A DNA stretch of 64,000 nt from Brevundimonas sp. Root608 (GTDB lineage Bacteria > Pseudomonadota > Alphaproteobacteria > Caulobacterales > Caulobacteraceae): contig NZ_LMGT01000001.1 in the NCBI RefSeq assembly GCF_001427825.1, forward strand, positions 882,001 to 946,000, in the 5' to 3' direction. Under the pieces are notes generated by a model, which saw nothing but the letters and a program-made list of their open reading frames with translations, searched no databases and was not told where the DNA came from. Positions 45,630 through 54,580 of the stretch are shown here, piece by piece; position 1 is the stretch's first letter, and each line of letters starts with the position of its first letter. The position numbers and the translations under genes were made by a program.

Positions 45630-46004
45630 ATGACCCTGATCGCCGCCGAACCGCAGCTGTTCGTCACCGATATGCAGGCGGCCCTGGACCACTATACGGA
45701 CGGGCTCGGGTTCCGGATCGCCTTCGCCTGGGGCGAGCCGGTGGTCTACGCCCAGGTCGTGCGCGAGGGCGCGCAGTTGAACCTGCGCCAGGTCGACGGG
45801 CCCGTGTTCGCGGAGGCGTTCCGTAAGGCCGAAGGCGATGTCCTGTCGGCCACGGTGACCACGGCCGACGTCGAGGGCCTGTACCGCGAATTCACTGACG
45901 CCGGTCTGGCCTTCCATCGGGCCCTCTGCACCGAGCCTTGGGGCGCGCGGACCTTCATCGTCGCCGATCCGGCCGGAAACCTGATCCTCTTCGCCGGTTC
46001 CTGA
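45630..46004 (+). CDS. VOC-superfamily (glyoxalase/bleomycin-resistance-like) protein
   Basis: A 124-residue protein with two beta-alpha-beta-beta-beta modules: LFVTDMQAALDHYTDGLGFRIAFAWGEPVVYAQV, and then TTADVEGLYREFTDAGL through GARTFIVADPAGNLILFAG. These are the standard vicinal-oxygen-chelate pattern. Metal use and substrate are unknown. I prefer the ATG at 45630 since family members start at this strand; an ATG at 45597 is also in frame. Confidence 0.85.
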   Translation: MTLIAAEPQLFVTDMQAALDHYTDGLGFRIAFAWGEPVVYAQVVREGAQLNLRQVDGPVFAEAFRKAEGDVLSATVTTADVEGLYREFTDAGLAFHRALCTEPWGARTFIVADPAGNLILFAGS

Positions 46005-46015
46005 TTGCCTTGTCA

Positions 46016-46200
46016 TCCCGGACGCCGCGCAGCGCTGATCCGGGACGCAGACGCCGGTGATCTTGTCATCCCGGGCGGCCCCTCAGGGTCGAACCGGGAG
46101 AAAGGCGGCGGCCTTCGCCCGGCTCAGGGCCGGGCGCGAGGTATTGTCCTGTGGGCCGTCCCGGATAGCCGCTGCGCGGCTTCCGGGCTGACAAAAGGAC
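46016..46200. repeat. TTGTCATCCCGG-type palindromic repeat region
   Basis: Several short stems built on TCCCGGA/TCCGGGA (46016-46022 with 46039-46045) and on CCCGG/CCGGG fill the space between the VOC gene and the end of rnr, opening with TTGTCATCCCGGAC, repeating TTGTCATCCCGGG, and closing with CGGGCTGACAAAA. No gene is seen. It is a second intergenic repeat family, related in plan but not in sequence to the CTTGACCCGAGGATC element. Confidence 0.7.
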
Positions 46201-48516
46201 CTAGCGCCGCTTGCCCTTGCGGACGCCCTTCAGCCCGCCCGAGGGGCGGCCGCCCTTGGGGGGCTTGGGACCGCCGGGACGCCCGCCGCCGCGCTTGGGG
46301 AAGTCGCCGCCGCCCCGGCCGCGGACGCCCAGACGGGCCGCGGGCGCGTTCGGATCGCGCGGCGCCGGTTCCGACAGCATTTCGAACACCAGACCGCCGG
46401 TGATCGGCGTGGCCTCCTTCAGCCTGACCTCGACGGTGCGGCCCAGCGTCCAGCGCTGGCCCGAGCGTTCGCCGATCAGGGCGTGCTGCTTCTCGTCGTG
46501 GTGGAAATATTCGCCGCCCAGCGACGACACGGGCACGAGGCCGTCTGCCCCGGTCTCGTGCAGCCGCACGAACAGGCCGAAGCGGGTCACGCCGGTGACG
46601 CGGCCGGGGAAGGTCGCCCCCACCCGCTCCTGCAGGAAGGCGGCCATGTAGCGGTCCATGGCGGCGCGCTCGGCGGCCATGGAGCGGCGCTCGGTCATGG
46701 TCACCTGTTCGGCGATGGCCGGCAGTTCCGTGACTTCGCGGTCGGTCAGCCCGTCCTTGCCCAGACCCAGGGCGCGGATCAGTCCGCGGTGGACGATCAG
46801 GTCGGAATAGCGCCGGATCGGCGAGGTGAAGTGGGCGTAGCGGTCGAGGTTGAGACCGAAGTGGCCGACGTTCTCGGCCGAATAGATGGCCTGCATCTGG
46901 CTGCGCAGGACCACTTCATTGACGACCTCGGCGTGGTCGCCGCCGCGCGTCTCGTCCAGCAGCTTGTTGAACCGCTTGGTCGTGGCCGGCTCGCCCTTGG
47001 TCCACGTCTTGCCGATGGTCTGGAGGAAGTCGCCGAGGTTGAACAGCTTCTCCTGGCTGGGCGCGTCGTGGACGCGGTACAGCAGGGGCGTCTTCTTCTG
47101 CTCCAGCGTCTCGGCGGCGCAGACATTGGCCTGGATCATCATCTCCTCGATCAGCCGGTGGGCCTCGAGACTGACGCGAGGCTCGATCGAGATGATCTGG
47201 CCCTGGTCGTTCATGCGGATGCGGCGTTCGGGGCTCTCGATGGCCAGGGGGCTGCGCTTCAGCCGGCCCTTCAGCATCGTCCGGTAGGCGTTCCACAGCG
47301 GATAGAGGATGGCCTCCATGATCGGGCCGGTCGCGTCGTCGGTCTGGCCGTCGATGGCCGCCTGGGCCTGTTCGTAGGACAGCTTGGCCTGCGACCGCAT
47401 CAGGCCGCGGACGAATTTGTGCCCGGTCTTCCGGCCGTCCCTGTCGAAGACCATGCGCACGGCCATGCAGGCGCGGTTCTCGCCTTCCTTGAGGCTGCAC
47501 AGGCCGTTGGACAGGCGTTCGGGCAGCATCGGCTCGACGCGGTCGGGGAAGTAGGTGGAGTTGCCCTTGTCGCGCGCCTCGCGGTCGAGATTGGTGTTGG
47601 GGCGGACGTAGGCGGCGACGTCGGCGATGGCGACCCAGACGACCCAGCCGTCGGGGTTCTTCGGGTCGTCGTCGCGCATGGCGTAGACGGCGTCGTCGTG
47701 GTCGCGGGCGTCGGCGGGGTCGATGGTGATCAGCGGCAGGTCGCGCAGGTCCTCGCGGCCCTTCAGCGACGGAAGCTCCTGATCCTCGGCCTCCTTCTCG
47801 ACAGCCTCGGAGAAGCCCATCGGCACATTGTGGGCGGCGATGGCGATCAGGGAGGCGGCGCGGGCGTCGCCTTCGTGGCCGATCTTCTCGAGGATCTTGC
47901 CGCGCTTGGGACCATAGCGCTGGTCGCCCTTTTCTATGGCGGCCAGAACCAGATCGCCGTCGCGAAGGCCCTCGGCCTGGGCGTGGGGGACCAGCAGGAC
48001 GTCCTTGGAGCGGCGGTCGACGGGTTCGACCCGGACCTCCTTGTTGGACTTGCGGATGACGCCGAGCACCTTGTTGGCGCCGGCGTCGAGGGTCTTGATC
48101 AGCCGGGCTTCCCAGCCGTCCTCGCCGCGGGCGAATTTGACCAGGACGCGGTCGCCCATCCCGGGCGCGGGTCCGGGCTTGTCGTTGTCGGGGACCAGCA
48201 GGGCGCGCGGGGCGTCGGCCGAGGCCTCGACCAGACGGACGTAGAGTTCGCCGTCCATGTCGCGCTCGACCACATCGGCGACGCCGACGGCGGGCAGGGC
48301 GCCGACCTCGGAGAAGCCCTTGCGGCCGCGCTTGCCCAGCTTGCCGGCCTCTTCGAGGGCGCGGATCATTTCGCGCAGGGCGCGGCGTTCGCCGCCCTTG
48401 AGGCCGAAGTGGCGGGCGATATCGGTTTTCTCGGCTGATCCGGCTTCGCGGAGGAAGGCGATCAGCGTGTCTTCGTCGGGGAGTCCGGCGACGGGCCGGC
48501 GGGGTGATTTGCTCAT
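46201..48516 (-). CDS. rnr: Ribonuclease R
   Basis: Processive 3'-to-5' exoribonuclease that degrades structured RNA. The 771-residue protein begins with a winged-helix-like region, then cold-shock domains, then the RNB catalytic core LITIDPADARDHDDAVYA with its metal-binding Asp residues, and GNSTYFPDRVEPMLPERLSNGLCSL. A C-terminal S1 domain (TFPGRVTGVTRFGLFVRL) is followed by a Gly/Arg/Lys-rich tail. AAGGA precedes the ATG. It diverges from the cystathionine beta-synthase gene. Confidence 0.96.
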   Translation of the reverse strand: MSKSPRRPVAGLPDEDTLIAFLREAGSAEKTDIARHFGLKGGERRALREMIRALEEAGKLGKRGRKGFSEVGALPAVGVADVVERDMDGELYVRLVEASADAPRALLVPDNDKPGPAPGMGDRVLVKFARGEDGWEARLIKTLDAGANKVLGVIRKSNKEVRVEPVDRRSKDVLLVPHAQAEGLRDGDLVLAAIEKGDQRYGPKRGKILEKIGHEGDARAASLIAIAAHNVPMGFSEAVEKEAEDQELPSLKGREDLRDLPLITIDPADARDHDDAVYAMRDDDPKNPDGWVVWVAIADVAAYVRPNTNLDREARDKGNSTYFPDRVEPMLPERLSNGLCSLKEGENRACMAVRMVFDRDGRKTGHKFVRGLMRSQAKLSYEQAQAAIDGQTDDATGPIMEAILYPLWNAYRTMLKGRLKRSPLAIESPERRIRMNDQGQIISIEPRVSLEAHRLIEEMMIQANVCAAETLEQKKTPLLYRVHDAPSQEKLFNLGDFLQTIGKTWTKGEPATTKRFNKLLDETRGGDHAEVVNEVVLRSQMQAIYSAENVGHFGLNLDRYAHFTSPIRRYSDLIVHRGLIRALGLGKDGLTDREVTELPAIAEQVTMTERRSMAAERAAMDRYMAAFLQERVGATFPGRVTGVTRFGLFVRLHETGADGLVPVSSLGGEYFHHDEKQHALIGERSGQRWTLGRTVEVRLKEATPITGGLVFEMLSEPAPRDPNAPAARLGVRGRGGGDFPKRGGGRPGGPKPPKGGRPSGGLKGVRKGKRR

Positions 48517-48626
48517 TTGTATCCTTGATAACGCACGACCGGCCTCTTCGGAGGCGAAATCTTGCGTCGCTTGTGATGGAAAGAGGCTGCGCCTAGCTTC
48601 CGGCGCGAACCTTCCGGAGTGTTTGA

Positions 48627-50030
48627 ATGTCGTTGGCCGCCACCCCTGTCCTGTCCGGTCCGACCGGCTCCCTGCTGGACCTGATCGGCAAGACGCCGAT
48701 GGTGGAGGTGACGAAGATCGACACCGGGCCGTGCCGCCTGTTCCTCAAGCTGGAGGCCCAGAACCCGGGCGGGTCGATCAAGGACCGCATCGCCCTGTCG
48801 ATGATCGCGGCGGCCGAGGCGGAGGGGTTTCTGAAGCCCGGCGGCACCATCGTCGAGGCGACGGCCGGCAACACGGGGCTGGCGCTGACGCTGGTGGGTC
48901 AGGCCAAGGGCTATAAGGTGCTGCTGGTCATCCCGGACAAGATGTCCAAGGAAAAGATCCAGCATCTCAGGGCCATGGGCGCCGATGTTCGGCTGACGCG
49001 TTCGGACGTGCCGCACGGGCATCCGGAATATTACACCGACATGGCCGAGCGGCTGGCGCAGCAGATTCCGGGCGGCTTCTACGTCAACCAGTTCGCCAAC
49101 GACGCCAACTCCCTGGCCCATTTCCAGACCACGGGTCCGGAGATCTGGGAACAGATGGGCGGCGACATCGACGCCTTCGTGGCCGGCATCGGCTCGGGCG
49201 GCACCATCACCGGCATCGCCCAGTATCTGAAGAGCGTGGGATCGAAGGCCGAGATCATCCTGGCCGATCCGGTCGGCTCGACCCTGGCGGGGATCGTCAA
49301 CGAGGGCGTTCCCGGGCCGGAGGGCAGCTACACCGTCGAGGGCATCGGCCAGAATTTCGTGCCCGACACCGCGAAGATGGAACTGATCGACAGGGCCTAT
49401 TCGATCCCCGACGCCGAGGCGATCGCGACGGTGCGCGAACTGCTGCTCAAGGAAGGCGTCCTGGCCGGCTCGTCATCGGGAACGCTGATCGCCGCCGCCC
49501 TGCGCTGGTGCCGCGAACAGACCGAACCGAAGCGGGTCGTGACCTTCGTCTGCGACACCGGCGCCAAATACCTGTCCAAGGTCTACAACGACGCCTGGCT
49601 GGCCGATCAGGGACTGGGCGACCAGCCGCTGCATGGCGACCTGTCGGACCTGATCTCGCGCAAATACGAGAAGGGCGACGTGGTGGTGGCGGGGCCGGAC
49701 GATACGCTGGACACCGCCTTCAAGCGGATGCGGGGCGCCGACGTGTCCCAGCTGCCGATCATTCAGGACGGCCGGCTGGTGGGCATCCTGGACGAGAGCG
49801 ACATCGTCCATGTGATGAACACCGACGAGATCACGCGGCAGGAGCGTTTCAAAAAGCCGGTCGGCGCGGTGATGACGCGGGACCTCGACACCGTTCAGGT
49901 CGGCGAAAGCCTGGACGCCCTGATCCCGCTGTTCGACCGCGATCGCGTGGCGATCGTGCTGGACGGCGAGAAATTCGTGGGCCTGATCACCCGGACCGAC
50001 CTGATCAATCACCTGAGCCTGAACCGCTAG
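48627..50030 (+). CDS. Cystathionine beta-synthase with CBS-domain pair
   Basis: PLP enzyme expected to condense serine and homocysteine to cystathionine in reverse transsulfuration. The 467-residue protein has the catalytic Lys52 in NPGGSIKDRIALS, VEATAGNTGLAL, and the phosphate loop GSGGTITGIAQYL. From about residue 335 two CBS modules follow (VVVAGPDDTLDTAFKRM... and GAVMTRDLDTVQVGESLDALI), which in relatives bind adenosyl ligands. A cysteine-synthase-like enzyme with CBS domains is an alternative. A cystathionine lyase/synthase gene 1.9 kb downstream supports the pathway. Confidence 0.9.
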   Translation: MSLAATPVLSGPTGSLLDLIGKTPMVEVTKIDTGPCRLFLKLEAQNPGGSIKDRIALSMIAAAEAEGFLKPGGTIVEATAGNTGLALTLVGQAKGYKVLLVIPDKMSKEKIQHLRAMGADVRLTRSDVPHGHPEYYTDMAERLAQQIPGGFYVNQFANDANSLAHFQTTGPEIWEQMGGDIDAFVAGIGSGGTITGIAQYLKSVGSKAEIILADPVGSTLAGIVNEGVPGPEGSYTVEGIGQNFVPDTAKMELIDRAYSIPDAEAIATVRELLLKEGVLAGSSSGTLIAAALRWCREQTEPKRVVTFVCDTGAKYLSKVYNDAWLADQGLGDQPLHGDLSDLISRKYEKGDVVVAGPDDTLDTAFKRMRGADVSQLPIIQDGRLVGILDESDIVHVMNTDEITRQERFKKPVGAVMTRDLDTVQVGESLDALIPLFDRDRVAIVLDGEKFVGLITRTDLINHLSLNR

Positions 50031-50163
50031 GTCGCTGCGCCAGGCTGGGGCGCTGTGGCGTCGGGGTGTTCATGGTGTGGCGAATTCGTGGCGAATCGTC
50101 TGGACGGCGGCGAATTTGTAGGCCTGACTGAGGGCTGGACCTCTTTTCCAGTCGAGACGATCG

Positions 50164-50991
50164 ATGACCCGCTTGCCGACCCTTGGCCTCGCCGCCGCCA
50201 GCCTGTTCTTGCTGGCGGCGCCCGCCTCCGCCCATACCCCTCCGCAAGCCGCACCCGCGGCGCCCTCCGCGACGGGGTGCCCGGACGATGTGCGCCAGAA
50301 TGCGACGCGCGAGCTGATCGAGTTCACCAGCGACGGCCACGCCATCCACGCCCTCATCTACAAGCCGCGCTACCACAACGGAGCCGCCGTCGTGCTGCTG
50401 CCCGGCGCACTGGGGTTTGGCGGAGACGCCCAGCGCTTTGACCCTCACGCCATCCAGCTGGCGTCGCGCGGCTATGTCGTGCTGGTCGCGAACTATTTTG
50501 ACGCCCGCCCCTTCCGTGCGCGACGGACGGGCGTGGACATGGTCGCCTGGGCCCGGGTCGGGGCGGATGCGGTGCGCTTCGTCGGCGCCCAGCCGAACGT
50601 CGATCCGCAGCGGGTCGCGTTGTGGGGCTATTCCTACGGCGGCTTCCTGGCCACCGACGGCTCGGTGGTTCCGGACGCCCCCGCAGCCCTCGCCATCGGT
50701 CTGGAAACTGGCACGGACATCTGGAGCGAGCCCTCGCGCGGGCGACGCGAAATGCCGGTGCTGTTGATCCACGGGCGCGCCGATACGGCGGTCAGCCCCA
50801 GCTCGATGCGCAGCCTGGCCGCCAATCTCCGCCTGCGAGGCGCGACCGTCGACGTTCAGATGCTGGACTCGCGCGATCACGAGCTGAATCCCGCAGCCTG
50901 GTGCGAGGCGTTCCGCCTGACGCGGGGCTTCCTGGACGCCAACCTGCTGGTCGAGGGCGCTCCGCCGGTCCCGACGACGCCCGCCGGGTGA
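50164..50991 (+). CDS. Exported dienelactone-hydrolase-like alpha/beta hydrolase (copy 1)
   Basis: A 275-residue exported hydrolase. The signal peptide ends PASA (about residue 23). Core motifs are AVVLLPGALGFGGDAQRFD, the nucleophile elbow VALWGYSYGGF (Ser157), the Asp segment LLIHGRADTAV and the His segment SRDHELN, giving a complete triad, with Ser replacing the Cys used by true dienelactone hydrolases. CPDDVRQNATRELIEF and a late WCEAF are shared with copy 2, suggesting a common disulfide. Substrate unknown; an extracytoplasmic esterase is the best guess. Confidence 0.85.
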   Translation: MTRLPTLGLAAASLFLLAAPASAHTPPQAAPAAPSATGCPDDVRQNATRELIEFTSDGHAIHALIYKPRYHNGAAVVLLPGALGFGGDAQRFDPHAIQLASRGYVVLVANYFDARPFRARRTGVDMVAWARVGADAVRFVGAQPNVDPQRVALWGYSYGGFLATDGSVVPDAPAALAIGLETGTDIWSEPSRGRREMPVLLIHGRADTAVSPSSMRSLAANLRLRGATVDVQMLDSRDHELNPAAWCEAFRLTRGFLDANLLVEGAPPVPTTPAG

Positions 50992-50998
50992 GCCGCCG

Positions 50999-51826
50999 AT
51001 GCGCCGCCGCACCGGCCTGACCCCGCTCGCGGCGGCCGTGGCCACGGTCCTTGGGCTCGCGGGCGAGCCGGCCGCCATGGCGCAGGCTCCGCAAGCCGCG
51101 CCGCGCGTCGGCGTTCCCGGTTGCGCGGACGACGTGGCGGTGCGGGCGTCGCGCGAACTGATCACCTTCCGGAGCCGGGGCCGCCCGGTGCGGGCCCACC
51201 TCTACACCCCGCGCGGCGAGGTCAACGGAGCGGGGGTCGTGATGCTGCACGGCGGCACGGGGTTCGAGATGAACGCCATCCTGTTCGACGCCCACGCCAT
51301 CCAGCTCGCCTCGCGCGGCTACCGCGTCATCCTGCCGGCCTATTTCGACGCTTCGAGGCCCGACCCGCGCCGGCGCACGGTCAACGCCCGGGCCTGGCGC
51401 GACGCGGCGCTGGACGCGGCCCGCCGTCTGGCCGCCGAGCCCGGGGTCTCTCCCGACCAGGTGGTCCTGTGGGGATACTCTCGCGGTGCGGGCGTCGCGG
51501 TCGATGCGGCCGCCGCGTCAGAGGGAGGCGTCCGTTCCGCGGTGATCGTGGCCGGGGGCGGAGGGGTCGACGAGACGCTGGAAGGCCGCGACCTGTCGTT
51601 TCTCCTGCTTCACGCCCGGCGGGACGAGGCCGTGCCCGTCCGCGCGACCCTGGAACTGGCCGACAGCCTTCGCGCGGCCGGCGCCGCGGTCGAGGTTCAG
51701 GCGCTCGACTTCGACGGGCATCAGTATGACCTGCCCACCTGGTGCTCGGTCATGGCGCTGACGCGGACCTTCGTCGAGGCCCGGCGCGAGCGGTCCGCGC
51801 CGCGTCCCGGCGCTCCGACGGGTTGA
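50999..51826 (+). CDS. Exported dienelactone-hydrolase-like alpha/beta hydrolase (copy 2)
   Basis: Also 275 residues, beginning 7 bases after copy 1 and clearly its tandem paralogue: both share a signal peptide (here ending PAAMAQ), C-x-DDV-x5-RELI-F, DAHAIQLASRGY, ANYFDA/PAYFDA and the closing TWC/AWC segment. Here the oxyanion region is VVMLHGGTGFEMN, the elbow VVLWGYSRGAG (Ser161), the Asp site LLLHARRDEAV and the His site DFDGHQYD. Divergence in the loops suggests different substrates. Both genes separate two transsulfuration genes. Confidence 0.85.
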   Translation: MRRRTGLTPLAAAVATVLGLAGEPAAMAQAPQAAPRVGVPGCADDVAVRASRELITFRSRGRPVRAHLYTPRGEVNGAGVVMLHGGTGFEMNAILFDAHAIQLASRGYRVILPAYFDASRPDPRRRTVNARAWRDAALDAARRLAAEPGVSPDQVVLWGYSRGAGVAVDAAAASEGGVRSAVIVAGGGGVDETLEGRDLSFLLLHARRDEAVPVRATLELADSLRAAGAAVEVQALDFDGHQYDLPTWCSVMALTRTFVEARRERSAPRPGAPTG

Positions 51827-51937
51827 ACTGTCGGCCCGTCCCGGCCATCTGTTCATGCCGCCTGAAACGGGCGGAAACTTCCCCCGCCGCCGGCCTTCCA
51901 CACCCAGCACATCCGCCGCCCCGCCCAAGGACAGACC

Positions 51938-53101
51938 ATGACCAAGCTGAAGAACAGCCAGGGGTTCTCGACCCGCGCCATCCACGCCGGCCAGCGGCCC
52001 GACCCGACGACGGGCGCGGTGATGACGCCGATCTACGCCACCTCGACCTACGCCCAGGAAAGCCCGGGCGTGAACAAGGGCTATGAATACGCCCGCGGCA
52101 AGAACCCGACACGCGAGGCGTTCGAGGCCTGTCTGGCCGATCTGGAGGGCGGGACGCACGGCTTCGGCTTCGCCAGCGGCATGGCGGCGACCTCGACGGC
52201 GCTGGAGCTGCTGGACGCCGGCTCGCACATCGTCACCGGCGACGACCTGTACGGCGGCTCGTGGCGGCTGTTCGAGCGGGTGCGGCGCCGGTCGATGGGG
52301 CTGGACTTCGCCTATGTCGACCTCAGCGATCTGGCGAAGGTCGAGGCGGCGATCACGCCGAAGACCAGGCTGATCTGGGCCGAGACCCCGACCAATCCGT
52401 TGATGAAGCTGGCCGACATCGAAGGCCTGTCCCGGATCGCCAGGGCGCACGGCCTGCTGCTGATCGTCGACAACACCTTCGCCACGCCGTGGAGCCAGCA
52501 GCCGCTGAAGCTGGGCGCCGACGTGGTCATGCATTCGGCGACCAAATATCTGAACGGCCACTCCGACATCATCGGCGGCGCGCTGGTGACGGCCAACCCC
52601 GACCTGGCGAAGGAGATCAAATTCCTCCAGAATTCGATCGGCGGGGTGATGGGGCCGTTCGACGCCTTCCTGGCCAACCGGGGCCTCAAGACGCTCGGCC
52701 TGCGCATGAAGGCGCACAACGAGAACGCCATGGCCGTGGCGCGCTGGCTGGAAGACCGGAAAGGGGTGGCGAAGGTCATCTATCCCGGGCTGATCAGCCA
52801 CCCGCAGCACGCCCTGGCGTCACGCCAGATGAACGGCCAGTACGGCGGCATGGTCACGGTCCTGATCGACGGCGATCTGGAGCGGACCAGGCGGGTGCTG
52901 GAGCGGGTTCAGGTCTTCACCCTGGCGGAGTCTCTGGGCGGCGTCGAAAGCCTGGTCAACCACCCGGCCATCATGACCCACGCCTCGGTGCCGAAGGAGG
53001 TCCGCGAGGCGGGCGGCGTGACCGACAACCTGATCCGGCTGTCTGTCGGCGTGGAGGAGGTCGAGGATCTGATCGCGGACCTGGATCAGGCGCTGGGCTG
53101 A
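51938..53101 (+). CDS. Cys/Met metabolism PLP enzyme (cystathionine gamma-lyase type)
   Basis: A 387-residue fold-type I PLP enzyme that cleaves or forms cystathionine. STRAIHAGQRPDPTTGAVMTPIYATSTYAQ and AETPTNPLMKLADIEGLSRIA are family signatures; Asp178 in IVDNTF contacts the PLP ring and Lys203 in HSATKYLNGHSD is the Schiff-base lysine. SLGGVESLVNHPAIMTHASV is typical of gamma-lyase/synthase. With cystathionine beta-synthase nearby, a lyase producing cysteine is favoured over MetB, though sequence alone cannot decide. AGGAC precedes the ATG. Confidence 0.9.
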   Translation: MTKLKNSQGFSTRAIHAGQRPDPTTGAVMTPIYATSTYAQESPGVNKGYEYARGKNPTREAFEACLADLEGGTHGFGFASGMAATSTALELLDAGSHIVTGDDLYGGSWRLFERVRRRSMGLDFAYVDLSDLAKVEAAITPKTRLIWAETPTNPLMKLADIEGLSRIARAHGLLLIVDNTFATPWSQQPLKLGADVVMHSATKYLNGHSDIIGGALVTANPDLAKEIKFLQNSIGGVMGPFDAFLANRGLKTLGLRMKAHNENAMAVARWLEDRKGVAKVIYPGLISHPQHALASRQMNGQYGGMVTVLIDGDLERTRRVLERVQVFTLAESLGGVESLVNHPAIMTHASVPKEVREAGGVTDNLIRLSVGVEEVEDLIADLDQALG

Positions 53102-53121
53102 TCGAGGGCCAGGCCCTGCGG

Positions 53122-53152
53122 CGTCATCCCGGGGTCAAGCCCGAGGATGACG
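53122..53152. repeat. Compact palindromic repeat (degenerate)
   Basis: CGTCATCC and GGATGACG form an 8-base stem around CGGGGTCAAGCCCGA. It is a truncated or fused relative of the CTTGACCCGAGGATC element, 20 bases after the cystathionine lyase stop, between convergent genes. Confidence 0.75.
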
Positions 53153-53170
53153 GAGAGGGAGTGCGTCGGC

Positions 53171-53440
53171 TCAGGCGGCCTTGGAGTCGGGCAGGGCGGT
53201 CTGGTGGCCGGTGGCGGGGACGACCTTCTTCTTGGCCGGGGCGCGGGGCTTCTTCACGGCGGTCGTCTTGTCGGCGGCGCGGCGGGCCACTTCGGCGTCG
53301 ATCAGGGGAATGACGTCGGCGGCCGAGGCGATCTGGGTGGGCGAGGCGGTGGTCGAGGCGGACAGGCGCAGGGCGTTCAGGCGCAGGGCCTTCAGGTCCG
53401 GGTCGCTCATGGTCGGGATCATGTCGGCAAGCGGGGTCAT
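53171..53440 (-). CDS. Small basic-tailed protein of unknown function
   Basis: An 89-residue protein. The first 55 residues look helical (DPDLKALRLNALRLSAST and ASAADVIPLIDAEVARRAAD), and the C-terminal 33 are rich in Lys, Ala and Pro (KKPRAPAKKKVVPA), like the tails of some DNA-associated proteins. I do not recognise the family. AGGAGA lies just upstream of the ATG. It follows the first cold-shock gene, separated by a terminator. Confidence 0.6.
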   Translation of the reverse strand: MTPLADMIPTMSDPDLKALRLNALRLSASTTASPTQIASAADVIPLIDAEVARRAADKTTAVKKPRAPAKKKVVPATGHQTALPDSKAA

Positions 53441-53456
53441 CGAAGTCTCCTGGGGT

Positions 53457-53496
53457 TGAAAAGCAGTCGGGCCGGCGCCTGTTCGGCAGCCGGCCC
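53457..53496 (-). terminator. Terminator downstream of cold-shock gene 1
   Basis: On the minus strand GGGCCGGC and GCCGGCCC (53469-53476 with 53489-53496) form an 8-base stem, followed by GACTGCTTTTC. A second small stem GCCGGGG/CCCCGGC (about 53505-53523) precedes it. It ends the cold-shock transcript 45 bases after the stop. Confidence 0.6.
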
Positions 53497-53541
53497 TTCC
53501 GTCAGCCGGGGATTACCCCCGGCAGGGTCGCTTGTCGGAAA

Positions 53542-53754
53542 CTATTCGGCAGCCTTGAGGCGACCGGCCGATTCCTTGCCCGAACGCGAATCGCGTTCGA
53601 CTTCGTAGGAAATCTTCTGATTTTCGTTGAGCGTGCCCAGGTCGGACGTTTCAACGGCCGAGGCGTGGACGAAAACGTCCTTGCCGCCGTCATCGGGGGC
53701 GATGAAGCCATAGCCCTTGGTGGAGTTGTACCATTTTACAGTGCCGGTAGCCAT
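53542..53754 (-). CDS. Cold-shock protein CspA family (copy 1)
   Basis: A 70-residue single cold-shock-domain protein, a nucleic-acid chaperone. [19 protein letters not shown] carries RNP1 (KGYGFI) and KDVFVHASAV carries RNP2 (VFVHAS). A strong GGAGGT ribosome site precedes the ATG. The leader of about 130 bases resembles that of copy 2. The protein shares about three quarters of its residues with copy 2. Confidence 0.95.
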   Translation of the reverse strand: MATGTVKWYNSTKGYGFIAPDDGGKDVFVHASAVETSDLGTLNENQKISYEVERDSRSGKESAGRLKAAE

Positions 53755-53882
53755 TTTGAGACCTCCGTTAGGCGTTGACCGCCGGAAGAGGTTCCGGATC
53801 GGCCTGTCGGGTCTGAATGGGATCGGCTTTGGACCTCGGTGCGCGATGCAAAGGGGCAGCAGCGTTTCGCAAGAGATCGACG
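53755..53882 (-). promoter_or_regulatory. Conserved cold-shock mRNA leader (copy 1)
   Basis: This leader and that of copy 2 share ordered blocks: GACCTCCG-TAG-CGTTGACC, GCCTGTCGGGTCTGAA, CGGCT, GACCTC-GTGCG and GCGTTTCGCA (given on the plus strand). A hairpin CCGGAA/TTCCGG occupies bases 28-43 upstream of the ATG (53782-53797), where copy 2 has a hairpin of different sequence. This suggests a structured regulatory RNA. The rest of the region to 53940 shows nothing further. Confidence 0.6.
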
Positions 53883-53940
53883 TAGCCCCAAATGGGCCCT
53901 TTCCCTTCGAATAGCAAGCTCGATGATTCCGGACGGAGGG

Positions 53941-53968
53941 GGCGGAGCCCGACAGTGCAGGCTCCGCC
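53941..53968. terminator. Hairpin downstream of FAS1 gene
   Basis: A perfect 9-base stem GGCGGAGCC / GGCTCCGCC with a 10-base loop lies just beyond the stop of the FAS1 gene. No T-run follows on the minus strand, so intrinsic termination is uncertain. Confidence 0.4.
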
Positions 53969-53977
53969 GGGCTTTCG

Positions 53978-54580
53978 TCAGTCGGGCATGGAGACGGTGT
54001 CGGTGACGTGAATGACGCCGTTCGACTGGAAGACGTCGGCCTGGGTCACGGTGGCGACGCCGCCCTTTTCGTCGGTCAGGATCACGGAGTCTCCCCGCAG
54101 GGAGGCCGTGAGCACGCCGCCCTCGACGGTGGTCAGCGCCGCGCGACCGCCGCCGGTCCGGATACGGCCGATCAGGTCTGACGCGCTGACCCGTCCCGAC
54201 ACGACATGGTAGGTCAGGATCTTGGTCAGGGTCGCCTTGTTGGCCGGCTGGACCAGGCTGTCGACCGCACCGGCCGGGAGTTTGGCGAAGGCGGCGTTGG
54301 TCGGGGCGAAGACCGTGAAGGGGCCGGATCCTGACAGGGTCGGCACAAGACCGGCCGCGGTCACGGCGGCCACAAGGGTGGTGTGGTCGCGCGAGTTGAC
54401 GGCGTTCTCGACGATGGTCCGGTTCGGATACATGGCGGCGCCGCCGACCATGACGGCGGCATTTGCGTCAGCGCCGGCGTCCATCGAGCCCATGCCATCC
54501 ATGGAGGAACAGCCGGCGGCTGTGAGTGCGCCGGCAGCGAGGGCGGCCATGAGCAGGGTGCGGGTAGGGGTCAGTGTCAT
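53978..54580 (-). CDS. FAS1 (fasciclin)-domain lipoprotein
   Basis: A 200-residue lipoprotein. The signal peptide ends LTAAGC (Cys23), followed by a short Met/Asp/Gly-rich spacer. One FAS1 domain fills residues 55-198: TIVENAVNSRDHTTLVAAVTAAGLV, then GPFTVFAPTNAAFAKLPAG, LTYHVVSGRV and NGVIHVTDTVSMP. FAS1 domains mediate adhesion or matrix contacts. The ATG at 54580 is chosen because it starts the signal and AGGAGA lies just upstream; 63 further open codons are not conserved. It lies between the two cold-shock genes. Confidence 0.9.
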   Translation of the reverse strand: MTLTPTRTLLMAALAAGALTAAGCSSMDGMGSMDAGADANAAVMVGGAAMYPNRTIVENAVNSRDHTTLVAAVTAAGLVPTLSGSGPFTVFAPTNAAFAKLPAGAVDSLVQPANKATLTKILTYHVVSGRVSASDLIGRIRTGGGRAALTTVEGGVLTASLRGDSVILTDEKGGVATVTQADVFQSNGVIHVTDTVSMPD

